This document shows positions 41,446 through 48,939 of a DNA stretch of 64,000 nucleotides, in pieces. The DNA is from Actinoplanes regularis. Lineage in GTDB: Bacteria; Actinomycetota; Actinomycetes; Mycobacteriales; Micromonosporaceae. Position numbers and translations under genes: made by a program. Below the pieces are notes generated by a model, which was given only the letters and a program-made list of their open reading frames with translations, made no database searches and had not been told where the DNA came from. Location of the stretch: assembly GCF_900188005.1 (NCBI RefSeq), contig NZ_FZNR01000006.1, positions 310,001-374,000 of the forward strand. Reading direction: 5' to 3'. Position 1 is the stretch's first letter; each line of letters starts with the position of its first letter.

Positions 41446-42929
41446 GGCGTACTCCTCAGCTCGCGTTTCAGGATCTTGCCGGCGGCGTTGCGGGGCAGCG
41501 CCGGGACGGCTCGGTACTGCTTGGGGACCTTGAAGCCGGCCAGCCGTTCGCGCAGGAACGCGTCGAGTACGCCGGGCTCCAGGGGTGCCCGGCCGACCAG
41601 GTAGGCGACGACCCGTTCACCCCAGCGGTCGTCGGGCTCGCCGACCACCGCGCACTCGGTCACGGACGGATGGGTGAGCAGAACCTCCTCGACGTCGCGC
41701 GGGTACACGTTCACCCCGCCCGTGATGATCACGTCCTTGATCCGGTCCACGATGGAGATGAAGCCCTCCTCGTCGCGGATCACGATGTCGCCGGAGGTGA
41801 GGAAGCCGTCCGGGGTGGTGCAGGCCGCGGTCGCCGCCGGGTTCTCGTGGTAGCCGTTCATCAGGTACGGCGAGCGGCTGTACAGCTCCCCCGGCTCGCC
41901 CGGCCCGACCGGCCGCCCGTCGCCGCCGACGACCCGGACCTCGGTGGCGAACCACGGGTGCCCGACCGAGCCGGCCTTGCGCCGGGCGTCCGGGGGCCGC
42001 AGGTTGGTGACCACGCCGGCCTCGGTGGAGCCGTACAGCTCGTGCACCCCGACGCCGGGGAACGCCTCGAACACCCACTCCTTGAGCACCTTGGGCAGGG
42101 CCGCGGCGTTGAAGTAGAGCGTGTCGAGGGTCTTCAGCTTCTTCACCGCGGGTGATGCGGCGCGGATCAGCTGGGCGTGGGTGGGAACCAGGAAGACCGA
42201 CTGCGCGCCGTCCCGATCGATCATGTCGAGCAGCCGGTGCGGGTCGAACGAGCGCAGCATGCTGACCGTGCCGCCGCAGTGGACGGCCGCGTACGCGAAG
42301 GCGAATCCGGCGCCGTGATACATCGGCGCGACCGCGATCGTGCGCCGGCCCGGCCCGAGACCCCACTCCAGCGCCGCGGCGTAGAACGTCAGGCAGCGGG
42401 ACCGGTGCGAGATCAGCACACCTTTCGGGTCGCCGGTGGTGCCCGCGGTGTAGGCGATGCAGAACGGTTCCCGCTCGTCGACCGGGATCCACGGGTCCTC
42501 GCTCTTCGCGACGCCGATCCAGGTCTCATAGGAGGGACCGATGAAGATCTTTTTGATGGGTACGTCCGGGACCGCGCCGAGGAGCGCCTCGTCCGCCAGC
42601 AATGCGCGCGCGCCGGAGTGCTGGAGGATGAACTCGACCTCCGGGCTGGTCAGGCGCGGGTTGACCGGGACCAGGACCAGGCCGGCCTTGGCGATGCCGG
42701 CCGCGATCTCCGGGTACTCCAGGCGGTTGCCGCAGAGCAGCGCGACGCGGTCGCCGTGCCGGAGGCCGAGCGCCAGCAGGCCGCAGGCCACCCGGGACGA
42801 CCGCTCGTCGAGCGCTGCGTAGGTGAGCTCGCGGTCGCCGTCGCGCACCGCGATCACGTCGGGGGTGGCCCGCCCGAACTCCCGAATCCCGCCGGCGATC
42901 GTCAGATCCGCCCCACCAGGCCGCAACAT
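41442..42929 (-). CDS. Acyl-CoA ligase (ANL superfamily)
   Basis: AMP-forming ligase of 495 aa. Core motifs: A3 box AYTAGTTGDPKGVLIS, A5 box ELYGSTEAGVVTN, A7 box LTSGDIVIRDEEGFISIVDR, A8 KDVIITGGVNVYPRDVEE and the catalytic Lys in NAAGKILKREL. It activates a carboxylic acid as its CoA thioester; specificity is unclear. The ATG at 42929 gives the normal N-terminus. There is no ribosome site: the perfect regulon palindrome ends 4 bp upstream, so the mRNA may be leaderless. It is followed by the cupin gene. Confidence 0.87.
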   Translation of the reverse strand: MLRPGGADLTIAGGIREFGRATPDVIAVRDGDRELTYAALDERSSRVACGLLALGLRHGDRVALLCGNRLEYPEIAAGIAKAGLVLVPVNPRLTSPEVEFILQHSGARALLADEALLGAVPDVPIKKIFIGPSYETWIGVAKSEDPWIPVDEREPFCIAYTAGTTGDPKGVLISHRSRCLTFYAAALEWGLGPGRRTIAVAPMYHGAGFAFAYAAVHCGGTVSMLRSFDPHRLLDMIDRDGAQSVFLVPTHAQLIRAASPAVKKLKTLDTLYFNAAALPKVLKEWVFEAFPGVGVHELYGSTEAGVVTNLRPPDARRKAGSVGHPWFATEVRVVGGDGRPVGPGEPGELYSRSPYLMNGYHENPAATAACTTPDGFLTSGDIVIRDEEGFISIVDRIKDVIITGGVNVYPRDVEEVLLTHPSVTECAVVGEPDDRWGERVVAYLVGRAPLEPGVLDAFLRERLAGFKVPKQYRAVPALPRNAAGKILKRELRSTP

Positions 42930-42932
42930 GCC

Positions 42933-42957
42933 AGAATGGAAACACCGTTTCCATTCT
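42933..42957. promoter_or_regulatory. Regulon operator copy 3, perfect 11-3-11 palindrome
   Basis: AGAATGGAAAC, spacer ACC, GTTTCCATTCT: every base of the arms pairs. This is the best copy of the shared operator, containing TGGAAAC...GTTTCCA. It occupies most of the 39-bp gap before the acyl-CoA ligase, 4 bp from its ATG, where it would block RNA polymerase. Confidence 0.75.
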
Positions 42958-42968
42958 CGACGCAAGAG

Positions 42969-43859
42969 TCAGTTCGCCACAGCGGGGAAGTCGCCGGCGC
43001 GGCCGAGCTGCGCCGCAACAGCCTCGAGACCCAGCTCGGCACCGATCCAGGCACCGGCCTCAGCCGCGGCCGGAACGGCGACGCCGGTCTTCAGGCCGGA
43101 ACGGTTGAGCAGGTAGGCGAGGTCCTCGGTGGCGACGTTGCCGGTGGCGGCCGGGGCGAACGGGCAGCCACCGATGCCGCCGAGGCTGCTGTCCAGCGCG
43201 ACGAAACCGGCGTCCACCGCGGCCATCGCGTTCGCATAGCCGGTGTTTCGCGTGTTGTGGAAGTGCGCCCGGAGCGGGGCGACTCCGCGCACGGCGGCGG
43301 CCAGCTCCGCGACCTGCACCGGGACACCGACCCCGATGGTGTCGGCGAGGCAGAGCTCGTCGAGCGGACCGGACTGCTGGACGATCTGCCGCACCCGCGA
43401 GACCGGGACTTCGCCGGTGAACGGGCACCCGAAGGCCGCGGCGACGGTCAGGGTCACGAAGAATCCGGCGTCGCGGGCCCGCTGCGCGACGGCGCGAAAC
43501 GCCGCGAGCGACTCCATCGTCGTGACGCCCTGGTTGCGCCGGGAGAACTCGTCACTGGCGACGACGACATAGTTGATCTCATCGGGCCGGGCGTCGCCCA
43601 GCGCCAGGGCCCGCTCCAGACCACGTTCATTCATAACAAGAGCGACATAGCGTACGGCGGACGACCGCGGCACCGCGCGCAGCACGTCCTCGGCGTCGGC
43701 CATCTGCGGCACCCGATCGGGCCGCGCGAAGGCGGCCACCTCGATCCGCCGCAGCCCGGCGCCGATCGCCCGGCGCACGTACTCGACCTTGACGGCCGTC
43801 GGCAGCACCCGCTTCTCGTTCTGCAACCCGTCCCGGGGACCGACCTCGACGATCTCCAC
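42969..43859 (-). CDS. HMG-CoA-lyase-like protein
   Basis: TIM-barrel aldolase of 296 aa in the HMG-CoA lyase/DRE-TIM family. Opening VEIVEVGPRDGLQNEKRVLP holds the catalytic Arg and metal Asp; HFHNTRNTGYANAMA has the metal His pair, and LGGIGGCPFAPAATGN is the HMGL cysteine signature. It would cleave a 3-hydroxy-3-methylacyl-CoA to a ketoacid or acetoacetate plus acetyl-CoA. The GTG at 43859 is preferred because AGGGGG lies just upstream. It diverges from the CoA-transferase at 43916, a pairing that suggests activation followed by retro-aldol cleavage. Confidence 0.87.
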   Translation of the reverse strand: MEIVEVGPRDGLQNEKRVLPTAVKVEYVRRAIGAGLRRIEVAAFARPDRVPQMADAEDVLRAVPRSSAVRYVALVMNERGLERALALGDARPDEINYVVVASDEFSRRNQGVTTMESLAAFRAVAQRARDAGFFVTLTVAAAFGCPFTGEVPVSRVRQIVQQSGPLDELCLADTIGVGVPVQVAELAAAVRGVAPLRAHFHNTRNTGYANAMAAVDAGFVALDSSLGGIGGCPFAPAATGNVATEDLAYLLNRSGLKTGVAVPAAAEAGAWIGAELGLEAVAAQLGRAGDFPAVAN

Positions 43860-43883
43860 GCGACACCCCCTGTTCCATCTAGC

Positions 43884-43896
43884 GAAACATCGTTTC
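43884..43896. promoter_or_regulatory. Regulon operator copy 4 (GAAAC-ATC-GTTTC)
   Basis: Exact 5-3-5 inverted repeat centred in the 56-bp gap between the divergent HMG-CoA-lyase-like gene and CoA-transferase copy 2, about 20-25 bp from each start. Same arms and spacing as at 9594. Confidence 0.6.
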
Positions 43897-43915
43897 ACGA
43901 AGATAGGGTCCTGTC

Positions 43916-45109
43916 ATGACCGCGCCGCTCGCCGACCTTCGCGTCCTGGAAACCGGAACCCTGCTCGCCGGCCCGTTCTGCGGCCAGCTCCTCGGTGACT
44001 TCGGCGCCGAAGTGATCAAACTGGAGGATCCGGGTCGCGGCGACCCGATGCGCCAGTGGGGCCGGGAGAAGCCGCACGGCCAGTCGCTGTGGTGGCCGGT
44101 GGTGGCCCGGAACAAGAAGTCGGTCACCTGCAACCTGCGGTCGCCCGAGGGGCAGGAACTGGCGCGCCGGCTCGTCGCGCACGCCGACGTGCTGCTCGAG
44201 AACTTCCGCCCCGGCACCCTGGAGCGCTGGGGTCTGTCGTACGAGGAGCTCTCGAAGATCAATCCACGGCTGATCCTGGTGCGGGTGACCGGTTACGGTC
44301 AGACCGGGCCGTACGCGCCCCGCGCCGGCTTCGGCTCGATCGGCGAGGCGATGGGCGGCCTGCGACACGTCACCGGGGAGGCCGACCGGCCGCCGTCCCG
44401 CAGCGGGATCTCGATCGGCGACTCGCTCGCGGCGACGTACGCCGCCTTCGGCACCCTCGCCGCCCTGCACGCCCGCGAGCGCACCGGTCGCGGCCAGGTC
44501 GTCGACTCGGCGATCTACGAGGCGGTGCTGGCCATGATGGAGTCGCTGATCCCGGAGTGGAGCGTCGCCGGTTACCGCCGGGAGCGCACCGGCCCGATCC
44601 TGCCGAACGTCGCCCCGAGCAACGTCTACCCCAGCGCCGACGGCTCGGACGTGCTGATCGCCGCGAACCAGGACACGGTCTTCCGCCGCCTCACCGACGC
44701 GATGGGCCGTCCCGGCCTCGCCGACGACCCGCGGTATGCGACACACGGCGCCCGCGGCGAGCACCAGACCGAACTGGATCAGCTGATCAGCGAGTGGACG
44801 GCCACCGTGCCCTCGGCGAAACTCCTCGCCCTGCTGCACGAGGCGGGCGTGCCCGCCGGTGGCATCTACACCGCGGAGGACATCATCGCGGACCCGCACG
44901 TGCAGGCCCGCGAGGCGGTGGTGACGGTCGATCACCCGGAGCTGGGCCCACTGAAGATGCAGAACGTGGCACCCCGGCTCTCCGCGACACCGGGCTCGGT
45001 GAAGTGGCCCGGCCCCGCGCTCGGCGCCAGCAATCAGGAGGTCTACCAGGGCATCCTCGGCCTCACCGACGCCGAACTGGCCGACCTGCGCAGCCGCGGG
45101 ATCATCTGA
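43916..45109 (+). CDS. CaiB/BaiF (type III) CoA-transferase, copy 2
   Basis: Protein of 397 aa with LADLRVLETGTLLAGPFCGQ, LLGDFGAEVIKLEDPGRGDP, ADVLLENFRPGTLERWGLSY and VRVTGYGQTGPYAPRAGFGS. It shares family blocks with copy 1 at 33243 but is clearly diverged. It would form a CoA thioester of a pathway acid, perhaps the substrate of the divergent lyase. The stop overlaps the amidohydrolase start by one base (TGATG). Confidence 0.88.
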   Translation: MTAPLADLRVLETGTLLAGPFCGQLLGDFGAEVIKLEDPGRGDPMRQWGREKPHGQSLWWPVVARNKKSVTCNLRSPEGQELARRLVAHADVLLENFRPGTLERWGLSYEELSKINPRLILVRVTGYGQTGPYAPRAGFGSIGEAMGGLRHVTGEADRPPSRSGISIGDSLAATYAAFGTLAALHARERTGRGQVVDSAIYEAVLAMMESLIPEWSVAGYRRERTGPILPNVAPSNVYPSADGSDVLIAANQDTVFRRLTDAMGRPGLADDPRYATHGARGEHQTELDQLISEWTATVPSAKLLALLHEAGVPAGGIYTAEDIIADPHVQAREAVVTVDHPELGPLKMQNVAPRLSATPGSVKWPGPALGASNQEVYQGILGLTDAELADLRSRGII

Positions 45110-45741
45110 TGGCGGAACTCGCCGAGGACTACGCGACCGCCGGGTTCGCCCGGCGACTGGGCTGGGGAAGCCGGCCGGCGGTGCTGCTCGTGGACCCCGC
45201 GGTCGCGTACACGAGTCCCGATTCGCCGCTCCACCTTCGTACCGGCGAAGTCGCGGTCGAGGCGATGTCGTCGCTCGCCGAATCGGCTCGCGCGGCGGGC
45301 GTTCCGGTGATCTGGACCCGGGTCCGGTTCGCGGACGCGTCCTGCGCCGAGGCGCCGCTCTTCGCCGCGAAGGTTCCCGCGCTGAGGGCCTTCGCCGACG
45401 GCAGCGAGTTCGCCGGTTTCGCCCCGCCGCTCTCCCCCGCACCCGGCGAACTCGTGGTTGTGAAACACTATGCGAGCGCTTTCGCCGGCACCTCGCTCGC
45501 CGCTTGGCTGGCCTCCCACCACATCGACACGCTGGTCATCGGCGGCTTCTCGACCAGTGGCTGCGTCCGGGCCTCGGCGCTGGACGCCCTGCAGAACGGC
45601 TTCCGGCCGATGGTCGTGCGGGACGCCTGCGCCGATCGGGACGCCGGCCCGCACGACGCCAACCTCTTCGACCTGAACGCCAAGTACGCCGACGTCATCG
45701 ACCTGTCCGAAGCCCGCACCGAACTCGCCGCCCGCGCCTGA
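45109..45741 (+). CDS. Isochorismatase-fold amidohydrolase (maleamate / N-carbamoylsarcosine amidase-like)
   Basis: Cysteine hydrolase of 210 aa. The Asp-Lys-Cys triad is seen as Asp in VLLVDPAVAYTSP, Lys in VVKHYASAFAGT and Cys in FSTSGCVRASALDALQNGF. The N-terminal DYATAGFARRLGWGSRPAV and the tail HDANLFDLNAKYADVIDL are characteristic of N-carbamoylsarcosine amidase and maleamate amidohydrolase (NicF) relatives. It would release ammonia from a maleamate-type or carbamoyl acid. Together with the imide-opening hydantoinase and the maleate-isomerase-type gene it suggests a maleimide route, a hypothesis. Confidence 0.85.
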   Translation: MAELAEDYATAGFARRLGWGSRPAVLLVDPAVAYTSPDSPLHLRTGEVAVEAMSSLAESARAAGVPVIWTRVRFADASCAEAPLFAAKVPALRAFADGSEFAGFAPPLSPAPGELVVVKHYASAFAGTSLAAWLASHHIDTLVIGGFSTSGCVRASALDALQNGFRPMVVRDACADRDAGPHDANLFDLNAKYADVIDLSEARTELAARA

Positions 45742-45762
45742 ACTCGTAAAGCTCGACGAGTT
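45741..45762. terminator. Small terminator hairpin
   Basis: AACTCGT pairs with ACGAGTT around an 8-nt loop, beginning in the amidohydrolase stop codon. It lies between convergent genes. Confidence 0.4.
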
Positions 45763-45779
45763 GTGCAGAGCCTATCGAT

Positions 45780-46244
45780 TCATGACATCAGCTGAGCAGA
45801 AGCAGGCACTTCTGCGATCCACTCCCACTCCTGCGACTCACGACTTGCCGAAAGAACGACGAGCGCAACGTGGCCGGCTGCGACGTTCCCCAGACTGATC
45901 GAGGTCCGGGCGCTCTGAAACCCTTCGAGTGACGCCAAGCTCCAGGTTTGAGTCTCCGGCAGACCGCGCACCTTGAAGTTGCTCTCGACCCCGGCCTTGG
46001 TCGCCTTCAGCTGCGCCTGGATGTCCTCCACGACCTCGAGGCCGACATTCGTGATGACGAGCCAAGGCTCGTTTCCGTACAGCTCGACAGTGGCCACGAG
46101 GGCCGGCTGCTCTTCCTCGTGTCGTCGCTTGGCGAGCTCTCTCAGCTGCTCCTCCGCAGCTATCGCTTGCTTGCGCGTGTAATACGCCGCCGCCCCTGCC
46201 GAGGCCAGGGCCAAGATCGAAATTACTGTGGAAACAGGCTCCAT
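45780..46244 (-). CDS. Small membrane-anchored hypothetical protein
   Basis: Protein of 154 aa. One N-terminal membrane helix (MEPVSTVISILALASAGAAA) is followed by a short charged coiled-coil (AAEEQLRELAKRRHEEEQPA) and a beta-rich domain (LVATVELYGNEPWLVITNVG). The topology suggests a cytoplasmic domain tethered to the membrane. An upstream in-frame GTG at 46295 would add 17 residues. The family is not recognised. Base composition here is lower in GC than the flanking operons, consistent with an accessory region. Confidence 0.6.
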   Translation of the reverse strand: MEPVSTVISILALASAGAAAYYTRKQAIAAEEQLRELAKRRHEEEQPALVATVELYGNEPWLVITNVGLEVVEDIQAQLKATKAGVESNFKVRGLPETQTWSLASLEGFQSARTSISLGNVAAGHVALVVLSASRESQEWEWIAEVPASAQLMS

Positions 46245-46386
46245 GGCGGAAACTGCCTTCTGCGGATAAGGGGATCTCGGATCAATATCAGACACCCCAC
46301 GGTAGCAGGACGTGTTACACGTGACAACACGTATTACATGCAGTACGTTAGCCGCCAGCCGCCCGGCCTTCCGGGGGCTGAAACGC

Positions 46387-46419
46387 GAAAAGCCGTCCCA
46401 GCGTGACGCTGGGACGGCT
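46387..46419 (-). terminator. Rho-independent terminator of the ribbon-helix-helix gene
   Basis: AGCCGTCCCAGC pairs with GCTGGGACGGCT around a 5-nt loop, followed on the minus strand by TTTT. It is the only hairpin in the window with a clear T-run, 14 bp past the 46433 stop. Confidence 0.8.
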
Positions 46420-46432
46420 CGAGTTGGTCTAC

Positions 46433-46657
46433 CTAGCTGGCCAGGTCGCCCAAGGAGTCCTTCACAAGGCGCAGGGCGTCCTTACGCCGCTGCGCATCCT
46501 CGTCGATCTGCCGCTCGACGTCGGAGTCGACGAACCTGGTGACCTTCTCGATGATGGCTTCCCTAACAAGTTCCGCCATCGACTTACCGGTAAGAAGCGA
46601 CATGGCCTGGAGGATGTCGTAGTCCTTCCCCGGCATACGCATCGTGAAAGTCGGCAC
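46433..46657 (-). CDS. Small ribbon-helix-helix DNA-binding protein
   Basis: Protein of 74 aa starting at a GTG with GGGGGTGT upstream. The N-terminus VPTFTMRMPGKDYDILQAMS has the strand-helix of Arc/CopG-type ribbon-helix-helix proteins, and the second helix is KSMAELVREAIIEKVTRFV. Such proteins act as small repressors, antitoxins or plasmid copy regulators. The inverted repeat at 46788-46815 could be its operator, by position. No toxin gene is adjacent. Confidence 0.72.
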   Translation of the reverse strand: MPTFTMRMPGKDYDILQAMSLLTGKSMAELVREAIIEKVTRFVDSDVERQIDEDAQRRKDALRLVKDSLGDLAS

Positions 46658-46787
46658 TACACACCCCCACTCGTTCCATCTAGGCGCCGCCCAGGAACCC
46701 GAAAGCTCTGGCGATCCCATGCCGGTGCACGACGATTCGACCGCCTGGGCGGTCACCGAGAACAAAGCTACCGCACTTGACGACCAC

Positions 46788-46815
46788 ATGCAACTTCGTA
46801 CATCATGTGTTGCAT
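46788..46815. promoter_or_regulatory. ATGCAAC/GTTGCAT inverted repeat
   Basis: Exact 7-bp arms separated by 14 bp in the 230-bp gap between the ribbon-helix-helix gene and the DUF397 gene, in AT-richer DNA. Its position suits an operator for one or both divergent genes. Confidence 0.5.
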
Positions 46816-46887
46816 ACCTTGGCAGCATGCGCGTATACGTGCTCCGCTCGGCGTGAAAGCAGGTCGACTGTGAGGAATTTCGCCGCC

Positions 46888-47382
46888 ATGCGTGAGTTCG
46901 ACATGGCTGCAAGCAGCGCGAGGACATTGCTTGACCGGATCCGCCGGCACACCTGGGGCGAATTTCACGAATCCGGGTGGACCATCGAACTCGCAGAGCC
47001 CTACCCGCACTCGGCCGACAGCGAGACTCCTCGCCCCCTGGTGCCGACACAACGCGCGGATGATCTGATCAAGAAGATCGAAACACATAAGTGGGGCGCA
47101 TACCCCGAATCAGGCTGGAGCGTGAGCCCGGTCCGGCCCGCTCTCACTTTGGTCGAGTCTCGGACCGACGACCAGAAGGACCATGGCGCCATGCCGATCT
47201 GGCAGCGCAGCAGCCGCCAAGCGGAACCCGGTGGCATCGAGGTCACCAGCCACGGCGACCACATCCTGGTCCGAGACGCCAAGAGTCCAACGAGTTCGCA
47301 CCTCTACTTCACATACAAGGAGTGGAGCGAATTCGTTACAGGGATTCTGTCCGGCGAATTTGTTTTCGCAGGTGCCGCCTGA
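46888..47382 (+). CDS. DUF397 protein with duplicated N-terminal motif
   Basis: Protein of 164 aa. The C-terminal 60 residues are a DUF397 domain: GGIEVTSHGDHILVRDAKSP, then LYFTYKEWSEFVTGILSGEF. The N-terminal part holds two copies of a motif: LLDRIRRHTWGEFHESGWTI and LIKKIETHKWGAYPESGWSV. Ordinary DUF397 proteins are about 65 aa and are encoded beside an XRE-family regulator; neither applies here. ATG at 46888 is used; a GTG at 46870 is an alternative. The function of DUF397 is thought to be regulatory in actinomycetes. Confidence 0.75.
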   Translation: MREFDMAASSARTLLDRIRRHTWGEFHESGWTIELAEPYPHSADSETPRPLVPTQRADDLIKKIETHKWGAYPESGWSVSPVRPALTLVESRTDDQKDHGAMPIWQRSSRQAEPGGIEVTSHGDHILVRDAKSPTSSHLYFTYKEWSEFVTGILSGEFVFAGAA

Positions 47383-47585
47383 TCCGCGAAGGGGCCAGGG
47401 CGTCACATCCCGGTCGCAGTGGATCATGTTCGATGCGCTGGTGCCGATCGCCCGCCTACCCGGCCTGACCACCTCGCTGCGGGACGTGGGTTCGCCGCCC
47501 TCCGACGACGAACCGACCATCACCCGAACTGTTCGCCATCAGTCGCCCGGAAGTCAGCCGGACTGCGGCGGCTGGTTGCGGTGTG

Positions 47586-47861
47586 TTACTCCTCGCCGGC
47601 ACCGAGGTGCCACGGGACGACCAGCGGGTGGCGCGCCTCGTCGCGGGCGGCGATGCCTTCCATCGACCGCAGATATTGACGGCGGGTGATTTCTCCGTCC
47701 ATCAACTGGCCGCAGAGGACACCCTCCAGGCTGGCTGGAGCGAAGAAGGACTCCGGCACGAGCAGCGGTTCTTCAGCCTTGCGCGCCTCGGCGCGGACCC
47801 CACGCACCGCGAGCACGCAGGCGCCGACCAGGACCAGGATGAGCAGGAACAGGATCAGCAT
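47586..47861 (-). CDS. Small single-helix membrane protein with SHOCT-like tail
   Basis: Protein of 91 aa. A single N-terminal helix (MLILFLLILVLVGACVLAV) is followed by a charged stretch and a C-terminal SLEGVLCGQLMDGEITRRQY segment resembling the SHOCT oligomerisation motif. The ATG at 47861 is chosen because it places the helix at the N-terminus; the upstream extension to 47969 is not hydrophobic. The 200 bp on the right-hand side of the DUF397 gene (47383-47585) contains nothing else supportable. Confidence 0.6.
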   Translation of the reverse strand: MLILFLLILVLVGACVLAVRGVRAEARKAEEPLLVPESFFAPASLEGVLCGQLMDGEITRRQYLRSMEGIAARDEARHPLVVPWHLGAGEE

Positions 47862-48015
47862 CGCCACCGCCTTGTCGGTTCGGAGCGGGACATGTTCGTG
47901 CCGCCTCGACAAAGCAAACGGATCACAGGGCGTATCGGTTCGAAGGTTTGCCCAACAACTGTCACGCACTCATCCGAAGGGCCTCCGACAAGAAGAACCA
48001 GGGCGGCGACGGGCG

Positions 48016-48783
48016 TCAGACGCGGATCCGGGCGGCGCCGCCGGCCTGCAGCCGGCCGTCGGAGAGGCGGACGAGGACGGTGGCGGGATGCCCGAGCCGG
48101 TCACCCATGTCGACACTGATCTCCGGTACGCCCAAGGCCGCGAGCAGACACGACGTGCTGTTCACGTTCGCGATGTCCTCGGGCACCCCGATCGACGGCG
48201 CGAACATCCGGGCCGCCGGCCGCGAACCGGTCGCGGGCGGGGTGTAGACGTAGCATCCGAGCAGCCCCGCCGCGTCACAGGCCGACCGTAGCGCCCCGAG
48301 GTCCGGTTCGAGCGCGTCGAGCCGGCCCCGCGAGTCCACCGGGATCAACAGGCGCCACCGCCCGGTCGAGGCGGCCCGCACCCCGGGCAGTTCCGGATCC
48401 AGTCCGAGCGCCCCGAGCACCGCCGACACGTCTCCCGGTTCCCGTAACGCCACGGGGGCCTGCGGGAACCAGGCCCGATCCCCCTCCACCCGGCCCTGGA
48501 ACATCCGGCCGGAGACCCGGAGGGTGAACACCCCGTCCCGGCCGAACCGATCAGCGAGCCAGATCAGGGCGGCCACCGTCCCATGACCACAGGCCGGCAG
48601 TTCCCCCGTCGAGGTGAAGAACCGTACGTCGGCAACTTCATCACCGAGAGCAACGAAAGCCGCGTGCGAGGCCCCCGCCACACCCGGCGCGAGCGCCCGT
48701 GCCGAATCGGCGATCGGCGTGTCTTCGACGACCAGGGTCGGGCTGCCGCCCCGCCCGTCACGCAGGCACGCGTCCACGATCAC
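48016..48783 (-). CDS. PhzF family isomerase-like protein
   Basis: Protein of 255 aa with the two-lobed diaminopimelate-epimerase-like fold of PhzF. Evidence: GGSPTLVVED, the catalytic-type Glu/Gly region STGELPACGHGTVAALIWL (family ELPLCGHAT), and ARMFAPSIGVPEDIANVNST (family F.P..G..EDPATGSA). PhzF isomerises trans-2,3-dihydro-3-hydroxyanthranilate, but most homologues have unknown substrates. No phenazine genes lie nearby. Single gene, divergent from cslA. Confidence 0.83.
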   Translation of the reverse strand: MIVDACLRDGRGGSPTLVVEDTPIADSARALAPGVAGASHAAFVALGDEVADVRFFTSTGELPACGHGTVAALIWLADRFGRDGVFTLRVSGRMFQGRVEGDRAWFPQAPVALREPGDVSAVLGALGLDPELPGVRAASTGRWRLLIPVDSRGRLDALEPDLGALRSACDAAGLLGCYVYTPPATGSRPAARMFAPSIGVPEDIANVNSTSCLLAALGVPEISVDMGDRLGHPATVLVRLSDGRLQAGGAARIRV

Positions 48784-48939
48784 CGCTCCACCTCCACGAT
48801 CGGGTACGGGGGATGTCCAGCCCCGGCCACCTCTGACTAAGGTCCAGTTGTGCCCGGAAAATCCGGTTCATTTATGAAAAATCAGTAAATGCGTGCTGCG
48901 CGCGACCGGGTCATCTGTCCACATTGCTCAGGGAGCAAG

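Noticed and set aside
31106..45741. A local IclR- or TetR-type regulator for the shared operator
   Set aside because: None of the genes between or beside the operators encodes a recognisable helix-turn-helix regulator; it must lie outside the window.
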